Positions 12,305 to 25,499 of a stretch of 64,000 nt of DNA are shown here, piece by piece. Source of the DNA: Holacanthus passer (lineage: Eukaryota > Chordata > Actinopteri > Pomacanthidae). Position numbers and translations under genes: made by a program. Every line of letters begins with the position of its first letter. The first letter of the stretch is position 1. The stretch covers positions 248,001-312,000 of the forward strand of contig JAFREQ010000068.1 in the NCBI GenBank assembly GCA_025331565.1, given 5' to 3'. The notes under the pieces were generated by a model. It searched no databases, had not been told where the DNA came from, and worked only from the letters and a program-made list of their open reading frames with translations.

Positions 12305-15300
12305 GATGTTTCCCACCTCACTGGGAAGGTGTGTTGGATTTATGTCACAGGTAGTGCTGAGAGTCTGTCATGTGTGGGTGGAGCTGAAAAACTCAAGTTT
12401 TCTGACTGACCTGACTTTCTGATGGTCGTCAGTCTATTTCTATAAAGAAGAGTGAGCTAATGAGGAACGAGGGAAGCTATGAAGAGAATCAATATGATTT
12501 ATAAAGGGAAAATACATAAACAAGGTTTTGATGTTGGTATTTGCTGACCTTTATCAAACTTCCACTACATCATATTAAACTTTATCTTAATGTTTCACAT
12601 TACTCTCAGTTGCCTAAAATTGGAGGACTGTTTATTCAAAGGACTGTTTAACCTTTGTTGGTGTGATGTCAGTGTTACGATCAGCCCAACGTGGCTCTGC
12701 TGGAGCAGATGAAGAGTTTTACCTTTGTGTTTTCCAGGTGGCAAAAGAAAGATTCAATAAACCACATTCACACAAACGTCAGTATGTTACAAAGACATCG
12801 GTCATGAATTAGAAAACATTTTGTTGCAGAGTTCCCAGAAGACGAGAGGACGCCAGGGAAGACAGCTGTGGATGGACAGAGCTGATCACCGCTGTTTGGG
12901 TTTTTGTGTCCTGAGCTTTATCTGCCAGGACACGGCAGGTCTCTGAGTTTGGCTGTGCCGTGAAAACCTGGCTTCATGAGGACGTGAACCGTTGGACGTG
13001 TGTTGAATGACTTCTTATCCTCTGTATCCTGGCTTTTATAGACAGTAAAGTTTACCGAGGTTGGCTCGATGGAAAACGGTGAAACAGGTTTCCAGGCTGG
13101 AAATGAAGTCAGGCTTCTTGTTGAATAAAGGTTATACTTCTCAGCAAAAAACCCTTTTTGGATCAACGAAGATTAAAAAATGGTTCATTCAGCTCCTTGT
13201 TCTGCAAAACCTGAAGCAGTAATGCTGACAGCGGCATCTCCTGTCTCCAACTTTGATTACTTGAATGTCTTCACGTCTCTGATGAATCATTTTGTTTTTG
13301 CCAGCAGGAGTAGCTTTCCATACTTTTAGCCAGAGAGGACTTTGGAGGACCAGTAAACCTATCAGGATCCATTATATATGCCCTTACTCAAGATAATGGC
13401 ACGAAGCACAGGAATTTACTGCTATCTAATAACCTCGGAGCCACCTCCGTTTGCTAAGTCGTAAAAACCTAAATGTGGACCATCCTGACTGCAGGACAGA
13501 TGGATTTCAGGCTCGTGTGGGTTTCTGCATCTAAAGCCTCCATTTGATCAGATAATGTGTTTGCTGACACTGTTCAGCAAGGCCAGGAAGCATGTGAGGA
13601 GAAGTTGGTGCCATAAGTCCTTTGAAGCATCTCATAAAAATACCTGAACAGAATCCAAGATCGACTTGTTCAAGTGGTGGGTACAGAAAAAAACATTAAT
13701 AGATCCCATAATTGTTGCTGTTACAGCCTGTATGTCTTTCTGTCTCATTCAGAACTCTTCTGACAGTCAACACCCGCTGCCAAATCTCAATAAATCTATT
13801 TTCCAAATGGCTCAGGAGGCGGTCTCTCCACCTCACCTCGCCATCCCCGAAGACAGCTTTTTAAGTATCAGTGTGTATTTTATATCTCAAAGAGCTGAAA
13901 TCAAATAAGAGGAAGATGCGGCGTCCAAAGAAAGCAGATTGTGAGGATGGAATACGAACCAGGTGCAGAGCTTGGAGGGTCTTCACAGGACTCTCACCAC
14001 TGAATTTAATCGCCTGGAAATATTCAGGCAAAGCCTTCTGAGCTGACCTGCTGAACCCTCAGACGCTGCCTCTGACGCTCCTCTCACAGCACCGAGGAGC
14101 CTGTTTGACATGGATTTTGTACAGTAGGGTTTGATCATATCATTACGACCTGCATGTTTGTGCACGTGATTTAAAATGAATCACTGAGCACGTACGTATG
14201 TTCAGGTGCTGTAAAAGAAACAACGTGCTGCTTCTTGTTTTCAGATGTTAACTGTCCATCATTAGAACTGGAGCTGGAAGTTACCTTCAGCTTTACACAC
14301 ATGCACAGTGAATATGTGTTGAGGTCAATATGTCAGTATTTTCAGGTCTGACCCTCCTGTGCGTTTTGATGTATTACCACTGTTGTAGCCCACCTGCCTC
14401 CATCAAGACTGTCAGAAACTAACTCTGCTCTCCAGTCATTCCAGTTAAGAAGTGAGATTGAGTGATTCCACTGTAAACAGAGATATCACATTTTTTGGTG
14501 TCACTTGGCCACAAACAAGCCAAAATCTTCACTGGCAAAAGTAAAGAAACATCAAATTTTAATGTTATGATGGGAAAATACAAAAGGACACTGCTCACAG
14601 ACGGTTGTCATCGTAACTCTGTTGTGACCCCAGAACAGAATCTGGATAGATTTTGAATAAAAACAAAATGTCACGAGTTAAATGAGGTAAAACACAGTTT
14701 CATGTATTTATGTATTTGTTCCTTTCCACCGTCCAGCTCGACAGGACAGTGAGTTCATATTCTTTGGGAAACGTCTGACAGGATTCTACTGCAGCGCTTA
14801 GAACATATAACATGATCATATACAATAGGTTCAATATGTTGAATCAACAAAAACAGATGTGATACACAGGGTCATGGAAAACTGATAAAGTAACAGCAGA
14901 TCATGTCATCCTAATGATCGCAAGAAACTGGAGAATTTCAACTGAATAAAATAGTTAGCACTAACAGCTACACTGGCATTTCCCCCGAGTCATAAAAAAA
15001 AGATTTAAAAAGCACGAAAGGAGTTTGATTCCTGAAGTTTTATTTCCTACTAAACAAATGGCATCAGATCAATCCTGGAAATTACTAATGTAGAACTGTG
15101 CACTTTTTCAATGACTTTAAGTTATGACACATAATTGCTGCCTGGCTTATGTTCACATAATGTGTTGCTGAACAGAAACGGAAGTGTCACATTTTGTTAT
15201 TGATTTTATAAATCTTCAGAGTTGCATCCTGATTCCTGTGTTGAGGCAACTTTTCCCCATTATGTTGAAAAATTGCAGTCTTGGCTTCATTGCTATTGCA

Positions 15301-16724
15301 AACTAATGGTATGTAAAAGTAATTACAAGGAGTTGCCTTAGATCACACTGCTGATGCAAACATATATTAGCTCATGTGCAACTGAAAGTAAAAAAAAATA
15401 AAACTTACAGGACTTGTTTTTGCACACGGCAACCACACAAACTATCAACTTTATTATTGACGACGGAGGATAACGCAGCACATCCATAGGTTTTGTGTAT
15501 ACAGCACATAACGTCTCCCTCACCTGCAGGTTTGTAAGAAAACATTTCAGAGCTCATCAAATATTTCACAAGTTAAACTCGGCCTCGCTCGCTGTATCAG
15601 ATGCTGGATCCTGATTTTGTTTACAGTTCATCTGAATGACTGTGCTGACTCTCGGACTGCGGACGTATCCTTTGATTACAACATTACTCCTGACGTACGA
15701 CTTTTGATTTATGGCTTGCTGAACTTTTTGCGGATGAAAAGTATCCAGTTGCAGGACTTACGAGAGACTGATACCTTCTTTCAAACTGTAAAACCTTGTA
15801 TTATGGAGCCGTGGAGAGACGGAGAGAGAGAGGGAGGCAGGGAGGGAGGTTTTTATTCTGGATGTCATTTTATAGATCTTTCCAAAAGCTTCCCCGCTCT
15901 TGGAGTTTAGAGGAGTGAGCTTTCCCAGCTGGAGATATAAAGGGCTCAATCCAGCAGGACCTGCAGTAATTGAGCTAAAGCTGCTGTGGCACAATGTGTG
16001 GGCTCCGAGTGGTCGGCTCAGCGGAGGTGAGCGTATCAGCGAAAACCTGGGTGGTTCACTAAAGAGGAGAAGAGGAGTGCTTGTTTAGCATGAATTCCAT
16101 TAGTTATTGACTCTTCCCTCTCTTCAAGTATCACATGCAGGATAGCATTATCATCCCATGCATAAATAAGAGACTGAAAGCGAACCCTGAAGAGGCATCT
16201 GCTTACATTGGCAGCGGCTGCGAGACAGAGCCGAGAGGTTCAGTGGCGGGTCAGCCATGATAGGAGCTTTTTGAAAAGCAGGCTGAACTTCAGCTTTCGT
16301 CGAGAATATTTTCCCCCCTTTCTGCATGATTTCATGGCGGCTGATGAGAAAGGAGATGCGATGTTTGGTTTTCTTTGATTGATCAACATGGAGAGGTGGT
16401 CTGGATTCAGTGTCCTAGACGCAGACACAATTGACCTCCGCACAAACTTCAGCGTGGGGAGGGAGACAAAGACGAGTCTCTGCCGGCTTTTTTTCCATCC
16501 CACACTGTGAAGAAGAAGGGTTCCCAGAAGGGTTCTCTGACAACATCATCAGCCCTGTGTCCCAGAAATGACATTTATATATTCATATTCAGTTTTTAAA
16601 GTGCTGATCCTGCATTCGCATCCTGAGTCCTGTGTGTGTTTGGTTTAGGCAACAAAAGCACCAACAACTTTCATCTGTAGTTTAATGCAATAAAATGTCA
16701 TTCATTTTAAATTTAATGAATGAA

Positions 16725-17223
16725 CGACTCTGACTCCAAAACAGTTGGGACACTGTGTGAAACATAAATAAATACAGAACGCAGTTACTCTTACAAACAT
16801 TCTGTGTTCACTGACAACAGTTTTACAAAGTGTCCCTGAGTCCGTGCATTAATCTCCTTCATACAATCCTGTGTTGACAAAGTGTTGAACCTCTCTCCAT
16901 CCTCGCTTGAGTCTTTCCAGGATGAACCTTTCATACCCAATCATGATACTATCACCTGTTACCAATGAACCTGTTTACCTGTGGAAGGATCCAAACAGGT
17001 GTTTCTGGATCAGTCCACAACTTTCACAGTCTTTTGTTGCTCCTGTCCAACTTGTTTGAAACATGTTGCTGCCATCAAATTCAGAAGAAGCAGATATTTA
17101 CAAAAATCAATGAAGCTGATGATCAAACTTTAAATATATTGTCTCTGTGCTGCTTTTAATTGAGTCTATGTCAAAAAGAATTAGCACATTTTAACTTTTC
17201 CGGCTTTTTTGGAATCAGTGTTG
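16725..17223. mobile_element. non-autonomous inverted-repeat DNA element, ~499 bp
   Basis: The left end reads CGACTCTGACTCCAAAACAG. The right end, in reverse complement, reads CAACACTGATTCCAAAAAAG. They are imperfect terminal inverted repeats of about 25 bases. The interior (ACCAATGAACCTGTTTACCT, CCAAACAGGTGTTTCTGGA) has no transposase frame. I recognise the family as widespread in teleosts, with ends of the type ATTCCAAAAAAGTTGGGAC. No clear target duplication is visible, so the superfamily is left open. Confidence 0.8.
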
Positions 17224-18562
17224 TAATGACTGAAATCCAATAGTGAAACTAAAGCAAAAGCGCAAAGTCGCTCCACACCTGTCAACCATTTACATTTTTG
17301 CTTTACTGCGTATCTGAAAAACAGAAGTTTGGTTTAGACAAGCATCAAACAGCCAAACAGAAGGTTTATACAGTTATTAGACGAGCAGACTTTCCAGTTC
17401 AGAGTCAAAGTGATTTTAAATAAAAAATGAAAAAGTTAAAAATGAATAATTTCGTCATATTTTTTTTACTTTTTATTGTCCACCTCTGCCAGAAAGACAA
17501 CTGACACCGCCCAGAACGGCCCCTTTCACTAATCTATAGGGACACTTATTGGAAATCAGGGTTCTCTCCATCCACAACTTGGATGGAAATTACAATTAAG
17601 TCATTTTTTGGCATTTTAATGGCCGAATGACATCAACAGTGACCAAGGAAAACATTCAAAGTCGAGAGGAGTTATGGCTTATTATTGTAACCTTCTGCGC
17701 CTCAAACTGGCAATTATAAATTGGAATTAGATGAATCAGAGCGTGTAATAAAAACTAAACTGAAAACCACAAGAGAACAAAAGATGTCTCCGAGTCAAAC
17801 GGTCGTCCGAAGCTCGAAAGCCCGACGTGTTGAAAGTGTGTGGGAGAGGACGGCGGAGGATCACGGGTGTTGAGCTTTTTAACCCTGAAGGAAGGAAGCT
17901 AGTTTTCACGTTGCGTGGGAACGCCATCTTTAAACCTCATTGCAATCACGCTCCACCGGTCAGACAGATGAAACTGTAACCAATCAGTGCAGCTTTGACT
18001 CCCAACAGGCTCGACGCTGAATTCCTAGATGGACAGATCTGTCGATTAAGGGTTAATGGGGGAAAAGGAGCAGTGAGATATTGTTTCCATGTCTGGAGAT
18101 CCTGCTTCGTCTGATCAAAAACAATGTTTCAGAAGACGCTGGGAAAGAGCCGTGATCCAACCTGATCCCCGCCGTCTTGTTTCTGTATTCAAAAGTGACT
18201 TCATAACCCGAACCAGACAGAAGAGACAGGCCGTCCCGTCCTCCGTCCTGGAGGACGACTGGGAAACAAAAACCTTTCAGACGGACGTGTGAAACTGATT
18301 CTGGTCGCAGTGTTTCACCACTTTCCCTCGCTCCGCTCCTAATTTTAGAAAAATCAATCGAGCTCTAATTTAATCTACGAGCCAAAATATTTCATGGCTA
18401 AGCAAACGCTGACGTTGATGATCGTGACATCAGAGGTAAGCTGGAGTCATTAGTTTGAGATATCACAGACGCTGCGTTGACAGTTTTGTGATACGGATCG
18501 AAACGATGCTGCGATGATATCAGGATCGGCTCATTTCTGAGATAACATGAAATGCCTTTATT

Positions 18563-18589
18563 TGTGTGTGTGTGTGTGTGTGTGTGTGT
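18563..18589 (+). repeat. (GT)n microsatellite
   Basis: Perfect GT repeat of about 13 units. Confidence 0.95.
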
Positions 18590-18647
18590 TTCCAAATAAA
18601 AACACATGTGGATCCTGTGCAAAACGCAAATATTTATCCAGCAGTTT

Positions 18648-19760
18648 TAATTAGCGCAGCAATTTCACTATGAAATTAAGCATCTCCATCATAACTCAAC
18701 AGTCCAGCGCAGAAGCCTACACACACAGTACACCCAGAAAACAGAGAAGAAGAAATGATGTAAAAATAGCAACAATGTGGAAGCAATTTATGCTAATTAG
18801 GCTTTTATTTATGGTCCAATAATTGGGCGCATTTGAATTGTTGATGATGTTTTTTCTCCTTATTTTTCTCCCCCTGTGTTCCCCCATCGCTCCCTTTCTC
18901 TCAGCGAAGATCAAAGCCTGTGCACTTGAATAGATGTTAATGGCGCATGGCTGTCGTCTTAGTCCTGAGCGGCTGAGATCTCTCCAGCGAAAGAAAAACA
19001 GCCAATTTGGGGTCTACGTGGACACAATTAGCACAATTTATGTGCGCTTTTCACGACGGGACTCCCGTTTAACCTGCAAGAGGGGCTCGGCATTCACGTC
19101 GTGAATATGATTTTCATAACCTTCACCTCCCTTTTGCCTTTTCACTGAGAGCTAGAGTTCAAAGCGTTGGCAGATGTAGAAGAAGCACATGAATTGAAAG
19201 TGAAGCTAATTCAGAAGTAACGTGTACGATTCGGTAGCGCCGCTGCGTGACATGATGAACTGTGTGATAAATGCTGGCACTGAGGACTTGTAGTTGAAAA
19301 ATGACGCTTTGTCTAACACAACAGCAATCACATGCAACTCATCCTTCAAAGTGTCCCACTGCTCAGCCCACCCACAGAAATTTTCCGCCAAAAACAGGGA
19401 AGCAAATCATTTTTTTTTCCCTTTTTCTTTTGGTCGTTTGCTTTGCACGGCCGTAGCCTGAGGCATTGCTTTTACAGTCCTGCTCCCTCCTGAATTTGAA
19501 TGAGGCAAAATGGTGCAGCCCAGACTGAGCGAAGGAAACAAGGTGCATTATGTAGGTGGGAGGTAACCGTGCCATTGAGAGACAATTAGCATGAAGCCCA
19601 GACCTTTGGAAATAGCGCGGAGGCTGCCGAGAGCGGGCCTGACAGAATGAAAAGATTAAGACTTGAGAAAAGATAGCAGGGCATGGGAAAATCCAAAGGG
19701 AACCGGGCGACTGAAGTAGCCAATGAGCAAAGGAGGGACAATGAGGCAATGAAAGTTTTT
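18648..19760. promoter_or_regulatory. candidate regulatory block with repeated homeodomain-type sites
   Basis: Four AATTAG cores lie in under 1 kb of otherwise non-repetitive sequence: TAATTAGC at 18648, CTAATTAG at 18793, CAATTAGC at 19025 and CAATTAGC at 19583. The second half has mixed GC composition (for example 19560-19720) without microsatellites or dispersed repeats. Gene-poor flanks of developmental genes often hold conserved enhancers, and this block has that look. It is inference only. Confidence 0.25.
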
Positions 19761-20403
19761 TTTTTTTTTTTCGGTGAAAATTAATGTGCTCCTGTCAGCT
19801 GCCAAGTGTGTGCACATTCCTCCATACCTAAAAAGTGCCATTTGTTTGTACGTGACTTTTGTTTCCCGCTGCATATACATGCCACGCTGTCAGGAGGCTG
19901 AAAGACGGGCGAACTGGAGGCTATTGCAAACTATTCAACTACAAAATTCCACCAGGTGTTAGCAAAACCGGGGATCTGTTATGGGGATGGCGGCTAAATG
20001 GCTGTCATGTGCCAGTGAGAAGCCCATATTGTGCTGATGGTTCTAATGAGCCGTCCTTTCAGATGCTGCTGTGTTTTCTCTCTGCAGGTCCAGTTTGGTG
20101 GGGCAGATAAATTCAATCTGTATAATTTTGGACTATAATAACGGGCGCAGCTCCAACAAAACGCTGCCAACTCCCAAACCACCCAGCACAGCCAATTTTA
20201 AATTTAGGAAACAGATTATCCATGCTAGTGTTGTGGATTTTGACATTTAGCCTTTTGCCATTTCCTCCAGGCATCAGAACTAATAACCGTCCAGGGTTAC
20301 AGCCTGGAAACGAGCACACGAGAAGCAACAGAAGGGTCAAAAGGAGCTGTTACAGCTGTTTGTGTGTACAGTGTGAGAGCTGTTTACAGTATGTGCAGAC
20401 ACC

Positions 20404-20427
20404 TGTGTGTGTGTGTGTGTGTGTGTG
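20404..20427 (+). repeat. (TG)n microsatellite
   Basis: Perfect TG repeat of 12 units. Confidence 0.95.
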
Positions 20428-21060
20428 AGAGTTTATATACGTGCTTCACACACATTCACACTCTCCCACCAGAGAAACACACCAGGGTTTCATAAACATC
20501 ACAACAGGCCGGCTGCACAGAAATATGTGGTAATTGCATATAGTGTAGAGCAGCTGTTTCTGTGTTTCATAACGTGCTGTCGCCGAGAGAAGACATCGGT
20601 GTTACATTAGCGTGGGCTGTCGTGCTGTAGAATAACTGGGAAAAGACAAAGTGTGCTCAGCAATTACAGAATGTGTAGCTCTGTCTGGTTTCCCTCGAAA
20701 GAGGCCGACTCTTTGTTTGGACTGTTTATATGTTTCCGTACCGTCTGTCTCAGTTTGGACCAGAAAATCATGACCAGAAATCAATCAATAATTAAAAAGT
20801 CGCAGGTCAGATTCTTTTGAATGATGAAACATTTTTTTCAGACACCTTAATACGAATAAGTGTTTTCTTGTGAACTCATCACAGGTTGGATATTAATAAG
20901 ATGCTCAATGAAAGAGTGTTTTTCTCTTCTCAGACTGTTTCATCTGAACCCTTTGAAGGCCTGAAGGTGTAAAACTGTTACCATTACTTCACAAGAAAAA
21001 AACAAAAAGTTAAGATAAGTCCTAAAAGTAAACAGGATTTTGTGAATGTTAACATGATTA

Positions 21061-21495
21061 AGATGTCTTAAGGTATAATGTTTGCTATGTTCAGTCATGT
21101 TAATCATGCTAACATTTGCTAATTACATATAAAACACAGACCTGAAGGAGGTATTTCATCATAAACCAAGGTACTGGAAAATAAAATAATTTGACCTAAT
21201 GATGGCACAAGAGAAAAAGTTAAATAGTTGACACAGAAGGCTACAATCCACCTAATAGGGGACACGAATGTCTCAAACTTTATTTCAATCCCTCTAATAG
21301 AGGTCAAGACATTTTGCAAAAAGACTGCACAAATGTCAGCCTTTTGATGAAAAGTCAGAGGATCACCAAAGTCTTTAGGATCCATCCAGTAAAGACCATG
21401 ATTATCTGCACCACATTGTGTGAAATCCAGCCAAATCTTGTTGAAATATTTCAGTCTGGACCAAAGTGGTGGATCAGATGAAAGTGCTATCACGG
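21061..21495 (-). repeat. dispersed repeat family C, long copy
   Basis: On the minus strand it reads GGATGGATCCTAAAGACTTT, GGTGATCCTCTGACTTTTCA, then a long variant half and an end containing TTAGCAAATGTTAGCATG. I recognise these phrases (ACTTTGGTGATCC..., GGATGGATTG...) from a common teleost repeat. The 124-codon open frame over it is a consequence of the repeat and not a gene. Confidence 0.65.
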
Positions 21496-21949
21496 CTCAT
21501 AACAGCCGTTCATAACACAAAGAGTGACAACTGAGCTTGTTTGCCATTAAAAGTGCTATAAAATGTTTTCTGGGCAGCAGATTATTTTTCCAATCTGTTT
21601 ATTGGTCTCTTTATAGAACAAACAACAACAGTATAAAGTGGTCACATCAGTTTCAGTTGCCATTGTAAGATTTTGTGTTGCAGTACATCTGTTGGCCTCT
21701 GGGAGGCTGATGTGACTCTATTAATACGTTAATGCTTAATGCACCATGAAGGCAACAATGTGAGAATGATGAATAATAACATAAGGACGTAGTTGAAAGC
21801 CAGTGTTAACAATGAAGGGTTCAAATCAACATCTTTGTTCAACCTGAAGTTTTGCTGAGACACACATGTTGTTTGTTTAAAACCGCTCTTTGTACCTTTA
21901 ACAAGGAGTGGAATCCCCGATCGCTGCCGCTCGTTTCTGTGCTCTGATC

Positions 21950-22003
21950 CTCTCAATTTCAATTCATCTTTATTGTCCCTGTGGGGAAATTCTCCTTGAA
22001 GAT
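21950..22003 (+). repeat. short repeat fragment with TTTATTGTCCCTGTGGGGAAATTC-type motif
   Basis: CATCTTTATTGTCCCTGTGG followed by GGAAATTCTCCTT is a phrase I know from many teleost dispersed repeats. It is too short to assign to a family. Confidence 0.45.
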
Positions 22004-23020
22004 GCATGAAAGCAGAACACAAACACACAAGGCGCTTGCATCGACTCAGGAGTCATAAATCCAATGTTGATCGACCATGAGCAGCAATAAAGTCAAGTAT
22101 GAACAAGGTCCTTTTAACCACCTTGTAACAAACAAGCAAATAGCAAAATCATTTCTGACAAAGTCGTCTGAGGGAGGAAACACACTCCTGATAATTAATA
22201 TACGCAAGAGAAGAACAAACAAACCCTTTGTGTGAGATTACGATTGAATTGGTTTAATATCTAATTTTGAGGTGAGGTATCCCATCACTAATCTGCTGCA
22301 CATGTGCATAAAAAAAGATTCTTTTTTCTTCTTCTGCTGCTGATGGTTTCTGATTGCGGTTTGGACTGAACAACAACAACCTCCCTCAATTCATCACGGA
22401 TGTTTGTTTTGCTGAAGTAAGATCTTGGCAGCAGGGCCGGCATTGTTTTCAGTTCTCAGTAATCTTCTCCCAAAGTCAGCACAATAAAAGAAATGCTACT
22501 GTCCTGACCGATGCTGTGGCACAAGAGTTCACGATAAGCTGCACAGGAAACGTGAAATATCCAAGTAGAGATCCAGGAGTCACCTTTAATGTAGAGCTGC
22601 TCGTTGAGGATCATATGGCACTAATGTGATTTTTTTTCTGAATTGCAATATTGAATCATTCAATTTCATCTCCTGCAGTTGCAAATAATCAAGATGTTGA
22701 TTTAAGTTGCAGAAACACAGTTAAATCATCCACTCCCCCAATCAAAGACCAATCATGTCTAATCATGATTGCGACGTCTCGCGCTGTAATCACCATTACA
22801 AGACATAATCATGCAACTTAAAGCTTTATACATAATTGCTATCCTCATAGTTTTCAAATTAAGTTTCATATATTGTGAAAACTATTTCGCCCTTTTATTT
22901 TCTGCATTAAGCTGCAGTCATGCCTTCAAAGTGGCTGTTAGGACGAAGCAGTGGCTGGAGGAACAGTAAACATTTAGATAAGCCAGTCCACCCACACACA
23001 CTGGCCACAAGGAGACTTCT

Positions 23021-23046
23021 GTGCGTGTGTGTGTGTGTGTGTGTGT
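23021..23046 (+). repeat. (GT)n microsatellite
   Basis: GT repeat with one C near its start, about 13 units. Confidence 0.93.
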
Positions 23047-25335
23047 TATATTCTGGTCTTGGGGTTTTGGCCCTGCCTGTGTGATTTGCCTGTTGACCAT
23101 CATTTATGCAGTGTTTTCGCGTGTAAGCTGCGGCTCATGAGTGATTCGTTGCAGACTCCTCTTGAAGATGTGGTTCAGCTGAACTCCAGGATGATTAAAG
23201 AACTGCGGCCGCAGAGTTTAAACTTTGATAAGGACTGAATCCAAATGTCCGTCCTCCCCCAGACTCGTGGACTGGACTCCACATGGTCAGCGAACGCCTC
23301 CTCTGATGTCCCTGAAGTGCCCCCAGTCCTCAAGACCAGACTTCAACCCCCAGCCCTGAGGTGATGTGTGAGGGCAGAAAACACAGTGAGGGCAACTAGT
23401 GGCCAGGTGAGGAACAGCACTGTCTAGAGTGGCAGCAGAGGTTTGCGCTGCACTGTCAAGAGAATTAGAGTCAGATGAAGATGGATCTGATCAGATGGGC
23501 TGAACCATGAGGGTTTCATTTAAGGTCAATAACAGATTAGATTGTCTGGTTTTAAAATATGAAACCAGACCAGTCATTTCAATCTCATTTGTGTTAAGAA
23601 GTATAAATAAAATGTTAAAATTTTACAATCATCATAAAACTTCATTGGTTTAATCTTATTTTTCTCGTTTTTCTTTTTATAAAGTTAAACCACTTCATCT
23701 TATTTTCATTTTCAGGACTTGGCTTGGATTTATAGAAATGGTTCAAAATGAAATCTATTCAGTTTATAAATACTTTTAAAGCATCATTACTTATTTTTTG
23801 AGTCACTTGTGGAAATGGAGCAAACTGAAAACACAACACTGATCCTTTATCATTGTATATGTTGAAATGGTCTCAGAGAAGATGTGATGTGAGAGGAAGC
23901 GCAGAGCTGGTTGATACAAGTGACTCATTTCACTCAGTCATTTGATCCGTTGTTGATATAAAAATATTGTTGCAGCATTAAAGTTTTCTTGCCACAAATG
24001 TGTAAATAAAACATGATTGAATCAAGTCTTGCAGTTGATCCTGGCGGGTTGGACCCTCCTACGGGACAGACTTCTGCAAACAGAGCGCATTTGTCATCAG
24101 ATTCATTCCACTGTGTTTCATTTCAGCCCGAGTCAAAGTAAACAATACCCACATCTGCTTTGTCAAAGCAGAAGAAACCGACGGGACCAGCTGGGAGAAT
24201 CCTCTCGGAGTGACAGCGCCGCTGGCTGCCAAACACACAGTGAGTTAACCGGCACTTAAGTCAGCAGCATTTCCCCGAATTAGAAAACAAAACTCCAAAA
24301 TCGCTGAAGCGGCAGAAAGTCACACGTGGGATCAGAAGCAGATGTGTCGCCTCTGCGGAGCGACTCCCCGACAGCAAAGTGACACTTGAGCCAGAGGTCT
24401 CATGATGAGGACGGTGTCTGTTTAGCATCCATCACACACTTCTATAAATGTTCTCAAGCTGGTGGCAACCAGAGCTTCGCTAAAGCCAAGACCCAGGCAG
24501 AAACCGCAGAGTCGAGGAGGAAGAAAGGCGCTTTTCCAAAGACGGGACAGCCGTCGTGTTCCTCTCGCACACACACATCTATCTTTCTCTTTTATTTCCC
24601 AACAGCCCTGAGTCTCTGGAGCTTTCATGTGTGTTGAAAGGCATCGGTTGGCCGCAGTACACACGGCATTAAAGAACACTTATCGAAAGCGTGCCTCGCA
24701 GCTTTGATGCTCAGTGAAATGGAGAGCGCCACAAAGATGGGGTGATAATTTGTGGAGCGTTAATATTGTTTCAGATGATGAACCGTGGATTTATCCATCG
24801 AGCTGCAGAGATGTATGAAGACTCCGCTAATGAGAAGGAGACGGACTGAGCGAGTCTGGTCAGGATGAGGGGCCGTACTGGACGGGGTCGATGGTCGGTG
24901 TGAATACTGTAACATTTGGATGGTGACTGAGGCCATTTTGTTTGGATGCTCAGCAGATGATTAAGATGTAAATTGTAATGAGCCTTGTTTCAAGTGCCCA
25001 AACCTTTTAGTCCCAGGAACGACTTTCCAAGGAATTAAATAGTTCCTTCAACCCGGTTGTCTGCAAGATTTGGTAAATTACTCTGCTGACGTATGAAAAA
25101 GCACAAACTTCTTTACACATCATATCAGTGTAAGTGTGTTTGTATATATTTAACCCGAGTATCAATGAGACGTTGTAGAGGAGCTCAGTATCACAGAAGG
25201 TTTGATTGTCAACTGTCCACTGACAACTGTGCAAACTCATCCTGCTGATGAAGACGGGACGTGAGTGGTTGAAAGCTCAAGAGCAAGTGAGTTTTGTCAG
25301 CCGCTGTTTCTGCAGTCAAGAATGAGCTGTCATGC

Positions 25336-25499
25336 TAAATCAATCGATTATTTAAGAGTGAAAAAGTGATTTGAAAATGTCATCTTTGGTAACTTCAGAC
25401 AAGATTTGTTTGTTCTTACATCTTATAGACTATTAATTCATCAAAATTATTTAAAATAATGGACAAATGCATACAGACATTAGTCGAAGCTCTAACAGT
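25336..25499 (-). repeat. dispersed repeat family A, copy 4 (degenerate)
   Basis: AAATCAATCGATTATTTAAG, TTTGGTAACTTCAGACAAGA and TTAGTCGAAGCTCTAACAG are the reversed family motifs. It is more decayed than the other copies and its limits are approximate. Confidence 0.5.

Larger units (their letters stand above)
11290..16724. other. intergenic DNA without recognised genes
   Basis: It holds a CAG/AAC-rich tandem repeat and a TTC microsatellite near 12.0-12.3 kb and a GA/GGGA-rich tract at 15819-15850. Otherwise it is unremarkable. I see no gene, RNA gene or intact mobile element. Confidence 0.7.
17224..21060. other. intergenic DNA without recognised genes
   Basis: It contains GT microsatellites at 18563 and 20404, a T-run near 19757-19770 and the homeodomain-site-rich block described separately. 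No gene was found. Confidence 0.7.

Noticed and set aside
21119..21493. Minus-strand 124-codon frame
   Set aside because: It coincides with a dispersed non-coding repeat (family C), and the translation has no recognisable domain.
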